Notes: generated by a model from the letters alone, not told the origin. 64,000 bases of DNA from Dicaeum eximium (GCA_013396995.1 VWZP01002415.1:1650059-1714058); one strand, 5' to 3'; shown: positions 33,591-47,205, numbered from the stretch's first letter. Program-made: numbers and translations.

Positions 33591-36560
33591 AAAATATTGA
33601 CCAAATTTAGGGACTGCATCAAATGTTTTTAATAGCTTCCAACACAGAAATAGAAACATGTATATGTTTGGAAAAAAAAATCCAAAAAGGTCTTTTTTCA
33701 TATCACATTATCCATTCCCGGCTGGCTGTAAGCAGCAGAGCCTGATCCAGCTAGGTCTTATTCATGTGGGTAATCCCTTTGACCCTAGTCATAAATACAT
33801 TATTCTAGTTCAAGATAATCTCCAAGTATCAATCTGAACTGATGTCTGTGCTCTTGAACACAAATGCACATTTTCCATTTCTTCCATCTCAGAGCTGTAA
33901 CGCTAAGCAGGCTGTCTTAACATAATATTTTGCTTTAAAAAAAAAAATACATGCGTATCCCACCAGAACTGACTTTTAAAAAGAAAAAATCCAGGTGGCT
34001 TAATTTGGAAAGAAACTTTGGATTTGTTGTAGTTCTCTTTCCGTGTGCTTTTTTCCCAAAGGCAGACATTCATACACATATAATTCCTTCTTCTTGTCAC
34101 TGGGCTTCTGGGTCAGTGAACATTCCTTTGCTGTAGTGTTTTTCAGATGAAACTCCAAGAGAAACACTGTCCTCAATGATGGGTCGGATACAGAAGAGGA
34201 GGATGGGCAAATATTCTAAGATTGGCCTGGATTCTTGCCAGGAGCAGAAGAAAAGAGCCTTTGTGTTTGGACATCTGAAGGCCAGGCATAAACATGTTAG
34301 CCGATCCTTAACACCCAAAGGCAGAGCCAGAACCGTTAGACACCCTGAATAATCCCCGCTAGGCCTCCTTGGGTTTCAACTGCCCACTACAATGGGGCAG
34401 CCTCCTCCAATTACCAAATGTGTTCCTTCTCAAAACATCCTTACAGGAACTCCCAAAATAGCAGCGATTAAAAGCAAACAGCCTGTAATTCATTGACATA
34501 TGCAAACCTTTTAATGTTTTGCAGGAGACAAGTTGCAACTTTTTGTACCTACAAGACTATTTATGCATTTTTAATAATTACCCTTGTATATTATGTGATA
34601 CAATTCCTTTAGGCATTTAGTTAAGAGAAGCAACAGAATTCACATTCAAAAGAAACTGTTAGTTTTGCTGCAAGAAGCGCAGCTAATTTATGTAGTGAAT
34701 TTTTTATACATTTTTTCCCCTGATTTCTCTTCCCTGCTGTCCTCTTTCCCCTTTCTTCTTCACTACATTAAGAAATTCTGATGTGCCTGCAGCAACATCC
34801 ACTGGTGGGGAGTGTCTGCAGTGATGCCAGCCCTGACTTCCCAGCAGTGGAAGCCAGCAATGTGTGCAGCTTCAGCAGCACACGCTCCCTCCTGAGCCCC
34901 TTGGGGACAGTCTCACCCTAGGGTCCCGTCTAATCACACACCTCCTGACACACAGCGAGCCCCACCCCATCTGCTCCGCGCAGAAAACAGCACGCGGAAA
35001 TCTTCCCTGCAGATCAAGAATAAAGATGCTTTCACAAGCGATGTGGTCCTGCAAGCTCTGCCTTTTACTCGAGCTCACATCCCCGTGTTGCCACCTAACC
35101 CTCAGCTCCAGTTTTGGACGCGCTGATCCAAGTGCCGAGCAGGAAAATTGAGGCACGGGGCTGGCTGCAGTTCCCACCACCAACACGGGCACACGCAGGT
35201 TTGGGAAAGCAGTGCCTGGACGAACAGCACAGCTTGTCAAAGCAATCCAGGTTGTAGCAACACCCCTGCCTCAGGGGTGAAATGTAAAGAGTTCGTTCTT
35301 CCTCACCAGAGGGCAAAGGACCAGACCCCCAGCTGTATTCCTGCGCTGGTTTCATCCATTTATACCTGCCCAAAACCCTCTCCTCCCTATCTTCTTATGA
35401 CAACAACCAAAGAAAATCAGGTCAAATACTTTTGTGTTGCTGTGGTTTGACAATATATTTGAGGAGGGATTTTCAAGTCAGTCATTGCAGATACTACACT
35501 TAAGGGCCTATTTCTTAGCCTGTGCAGGGCACAGTTATTGCACAACAACATTTCTCTTGCCTTCAGAAGGCAGTTTGTCAAATCAAGGACTTCATCTTCC
35601 CATTTTAAATTAGCAATAGATAATAAGGAACTGCCCACAATTAAATATTCATGTTAAAAGTATATAAATCCCAGCACTTTCCTGTTTAGACAGTAAGAAG
35701 GCTTTGCATCAAAAAACACAGGACACATGAGAATGTGAATAGTAAAGAGCCAATAACAAAGGATAAACTCTTCATTGTGTGCCTACAGCATTCATTTCTT
35801 TCTCTGTAACTGAGAACCTATACAAACAAATGGGATAAAAAGAAAACATATACCTAGATATCAGATGTAATCTGCCAATTCTTCAGCCAAACCTACTGGA
35901 ACACAAAGGAAAGGGGCAAAATTTACACAAGGTGCACACTGAGTCAGCTCTTGTCTCAACAAAACTCAGCTCCTACAGCTGCAGCAGGACAAGTCTAGGT
36001 GGGACTAACAAAACCACTTGCCCAGCTCTAGCAGTGTTTCAGCCCAGCTCTTTGCTCATCCTTGGAATTCACTTGAGACTGTGACTCACTGCAGGTGAAT
36101 CCTTTTGTGGCTACATTAGCAGCAATTCAAGCCCTGCATCATCAAAATTCCTGGGCATCCTGCTGTGTGGGAGGCATGGATCTTTGGCTGCAGAGCACAA
36201 GGTAGTTTCAGTATCTGAAGAAAAAAACAATTGAGGAAGAAGTATCCGAGCCTGTCTCCAGTGCACAAGGCAGGATTGGGCCATCATTCAGTCTGGAGTG
36301 GACTCCCTGAGCCTGAGCCACAGAGGATGCTTGTGTTCACCTGCATGTGCCCACAGCCTGCTTGCAGCCGCAGCAGGGATAGGGCAGCCAGGTGGCTGGA
36401 AATCCTGGGCAAATGTGCCGGCACGTGCTCCAAAACCCTCCTCAAGAAGTATTCTAGGTAGGGGAAGACAATCAGCCACAGAGAACAGTCTTTGTATGGC
36501 TTTATGCTCTCTGTGGGAGTCCTCTCCTAGGCTTAGGTACCTCCTCTGCAGCTTCCTACT

Positions 36561-37019
36561 GATGCCTTGTGAAGGCTGACCTAGAACAGAGGCTAGACAG
36601 AGCTAAAGAATAAATTAGGTATTTATTAGGGGGCCTCAATGGATACACCTTGGGCACCACAAGAGCCCAGCTGGGACTACACCCAGGATGAACCCAAAAT
36701 GGTCACAAAATGGACAACCAGTCACAGGGTCTCTCACTTTTATAAGTTTTGGTCCATTGGCATATTGATGTTAATTGTCCAATTACAGCTTTAGCCCATG
36801 AAGTCCCATCCTTCTTGTTTTTCTCTCTTCAGTCCACCGTTGTTTATGCTCTTGGGCCTGAAATTTGGATCATTCATCCTTGGTCCCCAGCTAGAGAAGG
36901 AATTGTTTTGTCTACCTGCTCTGTGAAGGAAGATTGCTATCCCCTAATAGGAAGCTCAGAACTACAGACTAAAGCAGTACGGAATCTGAAAAATATAAAA
37001 GCTAAAACCTGAGACATCA
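36561..37019 (-). mobile_element. Solo LTR of an endogenous retrovirus (class I-like)
   Basis: The 459-bp unit starts TGATGCCT and ends AGACATCA, so its termini are inverted (TGATG...CATCA) with the canonical TG...CA ends. It is flanked by a matching 4-bp target duplication, CTAC, at 36557-36560 and 37020-37023. Read on the minus strand it has LTR architecture: a TATA box (ACTTATAAAAG, complement of 36737-36747) and about 115 bp later a polyadenylation signal AATAAA (complement of 36622-36627). No internal gag, pol or env sequence adjoins it, so it is a solo LTR left by recombination. A 4-bp duplication fits gammaretrovirus-like (ERV1) elements. Family assignment is not possible by eye. Confidence 0.82.
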
Positions 37020-37023
37020 CTAC

Positions 37024-40000
37024 CTCCAAAAATTACCCAAGAATTCCTCAGCCAGCTCTAGATCAATCTCACAGGAGAGCAGGGGGAACCCTGGTTCCAT
37101 TGTAGCTGAACCCATAGAGCTATTGGATTGAAAAAAGAACTGTTTCCCCTGACCTTATCTAGATCCCTTGGAAAAGTTCCCTTCCTGTGAATTTACGTGC
37201 CAGGAGCTGGGGACTGGAAATGCAACATTGTTTCAGTTCATCACAGTGACCGTGTTTGTAGCAAAGTTTGGCGAAGTTTTATTCTGAGAAGAACAAAAAA
37301 TGCTAAGAAAGGTTTACCAAAATAACAGCAGCAATTCATGTAACAGTAACAATTTAGAGCAAAAGTGCAAGACTATACCTGTTTCTGGCTCTGACACTTC
37401 AGGCAACTTTCACTAACAGGAGAAATTGTGATAGAATTACTGAACTACCATTGCTTTCATTCATTTTATGGGCCAAAATTATTGTCTCTAATCCTTCTGA
37501 AGCACCCAGATGCTCAGGGTACTCTGCAGTACTGTCATCCCACTCCAGGTGGATTTCCTACCACCAGGGAGAAGCCAGACAGGCTTGTCTCAATCAGTGA
37601 TGCTGGTGTCAGCCTGGTGAGCCTGATGAATTGGCTTTGGTTAATGGACCAGGCTTGCTTGTGGCACCACCCCACCCACCCAAGTCACATTCCTCCAGAA
37701 GCCCTTAGAAATCAGTCACACAGCAGCTAAATGGAATAGTGGACATTCATTTGGGATGGCAGCTTTCCTGCACAATTCAAGAGCTATAAGGAGGTAATTA
37801 TTCACGGGTTTTTCTCTGTGACAAAACTATTTAGAAGGGATTGCAAACCGATGAACACAACTGAGGGAGGAGTGCCCTTCTTTAATTCCCCAGCAAAATG
37901 GAGTCACCACCCAGCATCATTCTAAGCCTCCTTATTTCTCATTAACCTTAGCATTTCCTTTCTTGCCCCTCAAAAAGCACAATTATGTAGATTGACTATC
38001 TCTACTGCCCTGATGCCTCACTACAGTATATACCTTTTCTTTTGACCCCCTCTCTCGAGCCAGATTTAAGCCTCTGGTAGGCTTCATGCAGACACCTCTG
38101 TAAGAAAAGCAGTACCATTTAGGAGACAGGCAGGAGAGTTATCAAATAAACTTTCCATTTTATTTACAGTTCAGGAGCCTTGCAGAATGACACACATTTT
38201 TGGTTTGGGATCACTAGCAATTATTGTAAAGGTGAAAGCAGATACTGCAAATTTAACAAGCCTTTTGTATGAACTAATTGCATTAGAATACATTAGTAAG
38301 GGTGCACATTGTAGGTTTTATGTTTCATTGGAAAGGTCATCCTAGATTCTGGTTGAATAGTGAAAGAGAGGAAACCATATTAGCAGTTTATCCAGCAAGT
38401 GTCTCTAGGATGAATTTCCTTCAGGTCATTTGCATTATTTGATTGTAGCTGAATAGTTCTCCCTCGCTAAGCAAGTAGGGGAAGACCTATGGTGACAATA
38501 GGGGAAGTTCAAAGTCTTTGAGCCTTATTAGAAGGCTCATTTTCTGCACACATTTCCGTGCACTCATTTCCCAGAACTAGGCTAGCAGCTGTATAATCAG
38601 GACAGCAACTTTACATGCCTCCTGTAGAATATGAACCTCCCAGGGAAAGCTGCTGTTGGTTTTCAGGAGGCAAGAGGGTTCCTGCTTCTTCAGAGGTGCA
38701 ACACCCTGTAATGCCACCCCACAAAGCCCCCCTTGCTGGTCCCTCTGCAAATGATTTGTGTCTGTTCCAGCCCTGCTTCAGCCACCCTGGGTGTCTCTAA
38801 AACACTGTGATGGAGACAGACACTAGACCAACTCTGCCAGCCCCCAGGGCTCTAGTGGCTCTGCAAGCCTAGGGGTGGTGGCAGCCCTGAAGAGGTTGCA
38901 GAGGGCAGAGAGGTGGTAGCAACAGAATCAATGTTTGGGGAAGAGAGAGGGAGAGAGCAGCCCACAGGATCCTGAAGGAGGTTGTGGGGTGGAGAAGCTG
39001 AGCCAAGTAAAGCACGAAGTTTTGGTTCAAAGAGAAAACTCCTCTTCCCAGTCAGGCAGAACTTCTGGGAAACCATCTTCCAGGGCTGCCTCATCACATG
39101 GCTGCAGGAAGGGGACTCAGTGACAGCCAGAGAAGGGCAGAGATTGTGTCCATCCAGACACTGTTGATCTGACAGTATAAAATCTTCAGGTTACTCCATG
39201 AATACCCATCAGGATTTCCAGAGGAGTAGCTAGTGTCCACTAATTTTACTGGCTGTGTATTTCAACCAACCCTCCAGAAAGCCTTACTGTGTAAAAATCA
39301 GGAGGTGGCATTCCACTAGGCTAAACAGTGCCAGGAAAATTAGAAGAGAAGCTAAATTGATGCTAAAATTTGTTCCCATCCTCCCCAAACCCCTCTCTAT
39401 TGTGTAAGTGGCAACGAAAACACAGCACCCTCTGGGAGGCTGTAGTGGCATTTGCGCTGTCGCCAGCCACCTTTGCTCTGAAAGGAGGTGGCTTCTACCC
39501 GTCTGCCACCCCCAGAAGATGCAAAAGAGAGGAGCATATGGTTTTGAGAAAATGAAAGGTCCTGGTATCTCAGCTTGGTAAAGCTATTGACTTACTGTCT
39601 GACCTCTGGCAAGACGCGTGCCCTCCATCTGCCCGGCTCAGGCCGGCCAGACAAGCAGAAGAGATTCTAGTGCAGAGATGCTGAGTTTGATTTTAGCCTG
39701 TCAGAGCCACAGCAGCTGGTCACCCCTTTGATGCTGACAAGCTACATTAAGGCCCATTTCAGCCAGCTCATAGAAGCTGGGTTTTCTCACCCCACAAATT
39801 CAAATTGGCTCTAAAGCTCCCAACAACTTCCCAAGTCCAGGAGCACAAGGAGTGCAAAAATATGCACAGCATGACTGCTGCAAGGGTGAGCTAGGATCCC
39901 TTGGGCCCTGTTGCTCCTCTTCCCTCAGCTCCACAGCCCATTCTCCAGCTGCTGCAGCCCCACAGGCTCTCCACATCTGCTGGGATTGCACACTCAGTCC

Positions 40001-41801
40001 TCGCCTGTAGCTCCTTTATACAAATGCTATCACTCAACCACGGCCAAGGGAGTGAATCAATCCACTCTGCATTGAACGTCACCTCTGGCAAGGTCAAAAC
40101 TTCAGTTCAGCAAAGCCCTTGTGCATTTGGCCATGGGGACTCATCCTGTGCTGCAGCACATCGTGTAGGAGAGCTCTGAGCGTGCAGAGGATGACTAAGC
40201 CCCATCAGAAGCAGAGGCACCTCAGCCTTCCAGAACCAACACAGCAAAATCTTAACATGGGGATAGTAAATATTGTCCATCCTTCAATAAAGCTGCATAG
40301 TAGCCCAAACAATAATTTTTACATACTTTACATTAAAAACATAATACTTCGAATTTTAGTGTCCCATAATTTGCATATTCAGTTCCAGGGAGGATATTTG
40401 ATGGAGTGTGTGCCATAGCTCCTGTATGTATATACTATATCCAAAGGACATGACAATCTAGCATAATATTAGGTAAGTCCTAATAATAGCCATATTTTAA
40501 GGCCTGTTTAAAATATTTAAAGATACAATCTGAAATTAAAATGGGATGTGAAATGTCCATATCAATAATATTGTCATCAACCATTACTAAAGTCAAAGGC
40601 TTGGGTTTACACCACTGCTACAGTCCTGTTAATAACTTTATCCTGACAAATGCACCCAGGACCTCTATTTTCTTCTTCTTGGCCCACTTTATAATTTCTT
40701 TTCATAGGGAACTAAAAGCTGCAAGTTCTAGAGGAGGAGTGAAAGCCTCAATATCCCATCAGCACAAATACCTTAAAGCTACTTCTGGTCCCTTCTTGGT
40801 GCCACTGAAACAGGCCTGCCAAACTCCATTATTCAGCCACCCAGCATTTTTTTCTCTCTCATCCTACACTAATACAAGCAAGTTTTCACTGTCCTCCAAG
40901 TTTCCTGATGAACTAATAGCCATGAAAATTATATCTGGAACTTGAAAAATATTTTTAAGCACCCTCCTCCAACATGACTGGTGCCTGCCACCTCCGTGAC
41001 CCCTTTCCTTGTTTACTTCACCCCTCTTAGATCCTGGTGTTCCTCTCCAATTCAGTAGGAATGGGAAGGGACAGCGTTCCTGACTGCCATGAATATGATG
41101 GGGATGAGGAAGAAAGGATTCCTACTGGTGGTATATGGGCTATATATTCATTATATCAATGTCTTTACACAGCAACAAAGTAAATATAAAATTTTTAGCA
41201 ATGTATTTTGAAAGGTCATGAAAATACATTGAAATACATCAAATCAATAACAAGAACTTCAAATGACTCTCAGAAAACACTAAATAGCTACATATAAGAA
41301 TGATAAGCATTGAAAAGAGCTTCATATAAAATAATTTCTCACTCCAGTACCCTCTCATGGTCTGATGGAAAGATTTTTCTGCTCTGGAAGAAAATTATTT
41401 GTTTGTAGTCTAATACTATTAGTTATATTGATTCATGTTTGGCTATAGACTGGTGGAGTTTTCAAAGCTTTAGCATTACACAGCTTATAAAAACCTCTCA
41501 CAGGAGCTTTGGCCTGGGCAAGCTGCATAGCAGGGTCCCCCAAGTGGTGTATATTTTGCTGGATTATGTTTAATCAAGTCATGTAATAATTACTATAGAT
41601 TAAATTGTCCTGAGTTGTTAAAATCATTTTATTAATACATCAAAATCTTGAGCATGTTTCTTTGAACTATTCTACAATTCCATTTTTCCTACTATTCTGA
41701 TATTCTTTGTGTGAATAAATACAATATTCTTGGTAAACACAAGCACCTGGAACACACTTGCACAGGTCACTCCCAAAGACAGCACATAATCATTGTGTTA
41801 C
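37024..41801. other. Noncoding stretch, no gene seen
   Basis: Anonymous sequence with no recognisable exon or transposon. The part at 38130-38480 is repeat-free and may be a regulatory block (see separate entry). GA-rich and CA-rich short tracts occur around 38880-39000. Confidence 0.55.
38130..38480. promoter_or_regulatory. Possible conserved noncoding element
   Basis: A long stretch of even composition without simple repeats, with TAGCAATTATTG near 38215, GAACTAATTGCATTAG near 38272 and TCATTTGCATTATTTG near 38427 (POU/homeodomain-type cores). The texture resembles vertebrate conserved elements. Not verifiable from one genome. Confidence 0.3.
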
Positions 41802-41831
41802 AACCATAACCCCAACCCTAACTCTAACCCT
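41802..41831. repeat. Interstitial telomere-like tract
   Basis: Five hexamers in register: AACCAT, AACCCC, AACCCT, AACTCT, AACCCT, matching the vertebrate telomere C-strand repeat (AACCCT) at 27 of 30 positions. It is a short, decayed interstitial telomeric sequence, not a chromosome end. Confidence 0.8.
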
Positions 41832-43843
41832 TATATAAAGGAAAAATGCTGTGTGGGGCTTCTGTTTGCCAAACCTCTCTCACTTTTCCAAAACTTCCTA
41901 CAGTATCATTACAACAAGTTTGTTTCTTGGGAAGATCCCTCAGCCCTCATGCTCCAAAAATGCCTGAATCCCAAGGGTTGGACATATTGTGCAGCGGATC
42001 TGCAAATGCGGATTTCTTTTTACCTCAAAATTCATAAACAAAAAAGGTAATCTCATATGGATCTGCTTCTCTGAAGGGTTTACAGTCTTGGTTTGTATTA
42101 AAAACCCAATAATATTAAAATTCCTTAAAATAAAATAAAAGATTCCTTAATGCCTAGAAGATTAACAAAATAGAAACACTGTTTAAGGTGATGGATCATG
42201 TAAGGTAATCACTAAACTCTCAGACTGTAAAATAGGATTACACACCATTTCTTCTTCTTTTTTTTTTTCTCCCTTGGACACTGCAGTATCAACTGCTGTA
42301 GTCCTAAATTTAGCCAAACACTGCAATTATCAGATGTATTCAGTTGCAAAAGCTTTTGTCACTTTTGTGGTTGTCTGACGGTGTACGCTTCAATCATAAA
42401 AGGGCAAATGACAGGCGGGTGTAGGAAATGAATTTTCTTCTTCTTCCTGACATACCAGGGGAAGGCCCCCTGCTGTAATATGGAAAATCTTTTATGCAAA
42501 AGAGCACAGCAACTTACAGTGCACAATCACTATGCAGACTTTTGTTGGGGTATTTTTTCACAATTCAGCAAAGGAAAGGGAAGAAAGGTGGCCTTAAAAT
42601 CAAGTTTAAAAGTTCAAATTTGATTTTAGCGTTAGGGTATATTTATAGGTTTAGGGATCTAGTAATTAAAATGCAATAAAGCTCCTTGTAAGTGTGAACT
42701 CTCCTTCTTTAGGCAAGGTTGCTTTTTCTGGTGATCCCGAGGCCCCAGCAGCAGAATTTTTCACACAAAGCTGAAGCAAGGTGAGAGGCAGAGAGGGATG
42801 CTGAGTCCAGCAGGAAGCAGTCAGGGCAACCCCATGTTGTCTACTTGAAAAACAAAGAGAAGGCTGTATATTTAGTATTTATACTGATATTTCTGAGCAT
42901 AATGCAAACAAGGATCTAGGAAAACACAGAAAAATATCCTTCCTGCAGGTTTTAAGTAAAACTGCATTTGGAATAAATATTCTCTACTCCTTTCCGCAGA
43001 AGGGACTTTAATACCTTCTGGCAATAAACAAAATTCTTAAAGAGGGGGCAAATTTAGCATTTGTCATTTTAAGGTCCTGGTGTGAAGTGGTATTATGGCA
43101 AATAAGCATCACTCAGATTATCCACAGTGTTTCCAAATGAAAACAGGTACAGCATAAAGCCCTATTATATGGCAAAAATACACCTTGGCTCACAATCACT
43201 GCTCAGCTGTATGAACCACAGGTGCCAACTCTGAAGTAAGGAAAAGGCCTGCTCCTTACACAGAGCCTGGCACTGTACACCATGGCAAATATTCTGGGGT
43301 TTCTCAAGTCAGTGACTCTTCAGCTGAAGGGAAATTGGCCAAACCTCAGGAGCACGGCAGTGATTCCTGGGCTGGCCTTGCAGACTGTGCTCCTCTCCTG
43401 GTCAGGGTGCAGACCCTGCAAAGAGAGGGAATACAGCATACAAAGGGAAATAGAGGGTTTACAGTCCCAAACTACACTTCCCATGAGGCATTGGCACAGT
43501 ATTTCCAGATCAAATGTGGGGTTACTTTCAGCTTAATTTCTTTCAGTCTTAACAAAAATTTATTTATTTTTTTTTAGACATCTATTTACTTGGCAATTTT
43601 TTTTCCAGGAAAAGCTTATGTTTTGCTTCTGAAAATCTTTTTTTAGTTAAGAACCCACATTTCTAATGAAAAACAGTCTCAATGAACAATCCCTTTTGAA
43701 TTACTAACAGAAAACTGAACAAATACAAACAGCAATACATATTAGGAAGGAATATTTAGTTCCTTAGAAAAAATAAAGTAGCTCTTCAATAACCAGTGGC
43801 TAAAATACAGCATAACTGGTCCCAGTGAGTGCAGATCAGGTAC
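41832..43843. other. Noncoding stretch, no gene seen
   Basis: No gene was recognised. The part at 42330-42480 (see separate entry) may be regulatory. Otherwise anonymous AT-rich sequence. Confidence 0.55.
42330..42480. promoter_or_regulatory. Possible conserved noncoding element
   Basis: A repeat-free block with AAAAGCTTTTGTCACTTTTG, GTTGTCTGACGGTGTACG, CAATCATAAAAGGG and TGACAGGCGGG (TALE-homeodomain TGACAG core, HOX-like CATAAA). It keeps several CpGs in AT-rich surroundings. Regulatory role is inferred. Confidence 0.3.
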
Positions 43844-43892
43844 TGATTTCAATGGGCTTGTGTCAGTCTACCCCAGGTGAAGTTCTGGCCCA
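43844..43892. repeat. Ancient sauropsid dispersed repeat fragment
   Basis: The words GATTTCAATGGGCTTGTG, CAGTCTACCCCAGGTGAAG and TTCTGGCCC match the pattern of an old repeat ending in ACACCAGCTGAGGATCTGGCCC-like sequence that I associate with sauropsid genomes. The family name is uncertain. The copy is diverged. Confidence 0.5.
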
Positions 43893-44466
43893 CTGAGCTC
43901 AGAGAAACAAAATGTCACCTTTACTTTCTAAACACTCTTTCTCAAATCATATTCCCCTTGTAATAATGTGCAGCAAGTGTTTAGCTCAACATGCCTCTTA
44001 TAGTTTCTGTTTGGGAGATGATTTTTCTTTTTAATTTCTCTGTCAGGCACACTTATTGAAGCGCACACGCTTTAGACAGATGCAATCTGCAAAAAAGGTT
44101 TGAAAGACAGTGATTTATTTATGAAATTCCTGGTTGAGAGGGTGAGGTAAGCCACACAAAAATTTTAAAGCTTTTCACTAATGTAAGGCATACGTGTTAT
44201 ATATGTAAAACATGGGGAGAGGAAACCTTTAGAATATTTGGGCACAAATCCTTCACAGGGTAGAACTGCAGTGGGAGAAAGGGGGCAGCAGGTGGAGAAG
44301 AAGCTGTAAGGACAAGTTCTGCTCTGCCCTTAATTTCACTTTGTTATCTCAGGGCCAGCAGCATTTATTATATGGGCTTTATACATACATCAGGTTTTTG
44401 TTCTTGCGTGTTTTATGCTATGTAGTCAACACAGCAATCAAACCTGAAGCTCCATGGTGGGAGCTT

Positions 44467-44497
44467 AAATTCACTAAAAGCATAAATTCACTAAAAG
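44467..44497. repeat. Short tandem duplication (14-bp copies)
   Basis: AAATTCACTAAAAG occurs at 44467-44480 and exactly again at 44484-44497, period 17 bp. A small replication-slippage product. Confidence 0.85.
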
Positions 44498-47205
44498 TCC
44501 CTGCACTAAAGTGCTTTGCTTCTAGCTAAACATTTCTCCATGCCAAAGTCCTTTGCTCCAGCTGGGAGATGTTTTAACTTGCAGATGTCTTCTGACAAAG
44601 TGGGCACACAGGAGTCAAGGTATGTGCTGGGAACACAAGTTTTTGGCTCCGCAAGTTCAACAGCTGCCAGTGCCAGTGTCCTGGGGTAAATGTGCTCAGC
44701 TGGCTGAAGAGGAGGTGCATCCTAACCTCTGAGCAGCAGCAGGTGACCTGGAGGAGCCATTGGGAGCACACTCCCTTCCCATGCCAAGCCATCAATCACC
44801 AGAGATTGCCCATGCTCACTGGGAAAAAAGTAATTGAAGGACATGCATGTGGAGAGGAAAAGCACCTGTTTCATGCAGGTTGCAGCTAAAAGGTGGAACT
44901 AAGCAGCCTGAATTATGGGAGGGAGAATGATGTAGGGAAGAGCAGCAGGAACTGAGGTTAGAGAGACTCCTCTGGAGGCTAGAGTTAGCCAGGGTTATAT
45001 CCAAACATCTTTTAAAAGCACCTGCAAAAAAAAGAGATTTTTAAAGTGTTTAAGGGTCCTAGCTGTAAGCAGGTGACAATTTTTGCAAGCTTTTCAGCTG
45101 AAATGGCACTGAGAATTGTGGAGGTGAGGTGGCAGTGGCTGAGTTGGCTGGCTCAGAAAGGACAGCCCCTGCACAGAGGCAGGACCATCAGACTGCTGAC
45201 ACTGGCAATCAGGAACTGCTAAAGTAAGGCACAACAGCAATCAGGAAGATATTGGAGTTACTGAGGACAGGAGGGTTGCATTCCATATGGTGGAGAGTGG
45301 GGCTCTGGCAGAGAGATTCAAGGTGTGAGGTGAAAGGGAGAAATGCCATGTGAAAGACCAGTCAGAATGATGATCCTAACAGAGATAACTGGGATACATA
45401 GCCAAAGGCAGAGGCCACTCTCACCACACAAGGGGGCAAAATCTGTCCTCATTATAAAATCATGTTCTGCTCCACCACCTTGTCCATCTTCCTGGCACAT
45501 AGCATGGGAAACAACGACAAACCCTGTGGGTACAACACCAAACCACCATCACACAGGGCACCAGTGCCAGGATAATGCAGATCTGGCAGTGGAGATATCA
45601 AGCCAAAAAAAGATCCAAGGAACTCTCTAACAGTGGACAAGCTCCTGAGTTACCCAACCCTGCTCCAGTGAGAAGCAAAGTCCTTTCTGCCCTCCAAAGG
45701 GAAGAGCAGTGACTTAGGAAGCTGTCAGTAGCTCCCAACGAGTGAAAAGGGTTAGAAAAGGAGTCCTCACCTGCAATTTAAGAGCTATTGTTGGCAAGAT
45801 CAGAGCTGAGGAAATTAAAGTCTCAGACTAGGAAATCCATATTTGTGGTGTCTTCTCTTTCTCCCTGAGGGGTGGGAGGGTTAGATGGAGGGAAAGGTGA
45901 GGAGATGTTGAGTGTTGAGTGTGCAGATGTACAAAGGAAAAGATGACATTAATCATCAAGGTGGGAGATGAGAAGAGTTTTTGCAGTGCCCACAGGGTAA
46001 AACTGGAAAAGAAGATATGGCAAGCATTAGAGAGGACCCCAAGGGGATGGGGCTGGGGGTGGGAATGTGGTGAGAGAAGAAGCACAGAGACATACCAGAT
46101 GTAAAAGATTGCAACCCAGTAGAATTTTGCTGAGGATAAAGGCTTCTGAGCCATCACTTTGAATTCACATGTCCACCCTCTACTAGTAAAACCATTAGAC
46201 AGACAAGAATTAAGGGGAGAGAAATCAGTCTCCTGCAAACAGCTTGCTGAAGACATGACATTCCTGAAGAAAAATGTACACAAGCCTAAGCAGCTTACAA
46301 GAGCGAGCTATCTCACCCGGCTCACCCCCCACGAACACTATTAAATCCATGAGAATCAGAACAAGGAAATTGTCAGGGAAAGGCTGCGATTAGCCAGAGT
46401 CTCGACTAGAAAAATAGTTCATGAATTGTCATAAAAATTTAAAGCTCAACCTCACATTAGCTGCTGCAGTGTCTCTGCTCCCACCTACAGTACAGTTCGT
46501 CTCCCTCTATCTTCATCACTGACTGTGCCGGTACAAGGGGGAAATCTTCTGAATGTTTCCCCAAAATTAAATGCTGAAACAGCATATCATTATTTTTGAT
46601 ATTCAAATCTATTATTAATAAGCTATACACTACAAAAAGATTCTGAGCATGACTGATACATCTCATAATTCTGACCTATTAACAGAAGTACATGAGTCTC
46701 CCTGGACCGAAAAAATAGTTGTTAAAAAAGATGAATCGCTTACTCAAATCAAAATAACATGACAGTTCCATGAAAGATTTCAAAATAAAAGTTAATAAGT
46801 TAATGGATTCATTTTACTGCTCCTAAGATGCAAACAGACAATGCAGAACAGTCATCTTCTTATTAAATAATATGAATCAACAACTCCATCATGTTTGTAT
46901 TAAGCAACAGGCACCAATACTTTCTGATGGTGTATTAGGGCAAGCATGTCAGTAACAGGGCAGAACCAAAGTGTATTCTGAATTTTCTTTGCCTTCAGTG
47001 ACCAGGTACTTAAAATTTTGTCATACACCTAAGTATTATCCTGCTGCTGGCTTTTCAATTGTGAAAATGAGGGGAGAGGAATACCGTGCTCAATGTGCAC
47101 TAGAGGAAAATGTTTCTGAAATTTTTGATTTTAAAAATAAAATAGGTTTTTTCCAGTATGAGTAGAATAAAAATAAAATGGAATTTCCCTGACATAAAAA
47201 GAATC

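Larger units (their letters stand above)
32439..36560. other. Noncoding stretch, no gene seen
   Basis: No gene was recognised. It contains an ancient repeat at 32692-32760, a short tandem duplication at 33554-33590, a possible AT-rich regulatory block at about 34480-34710 (ATATGCAAACC near 34499, TTATGCATTTTTAATAATTACC near 34561) and a moderately CpG-containing part at 34900-35200 without a recognisable exon. Confidence 0.5.

Noticed and set aside
36749..37012. 87-codon plus-strand open frame
   Set aside because: Lies entirely inside the solo LTR, antisense to it; no viral gene is involved.
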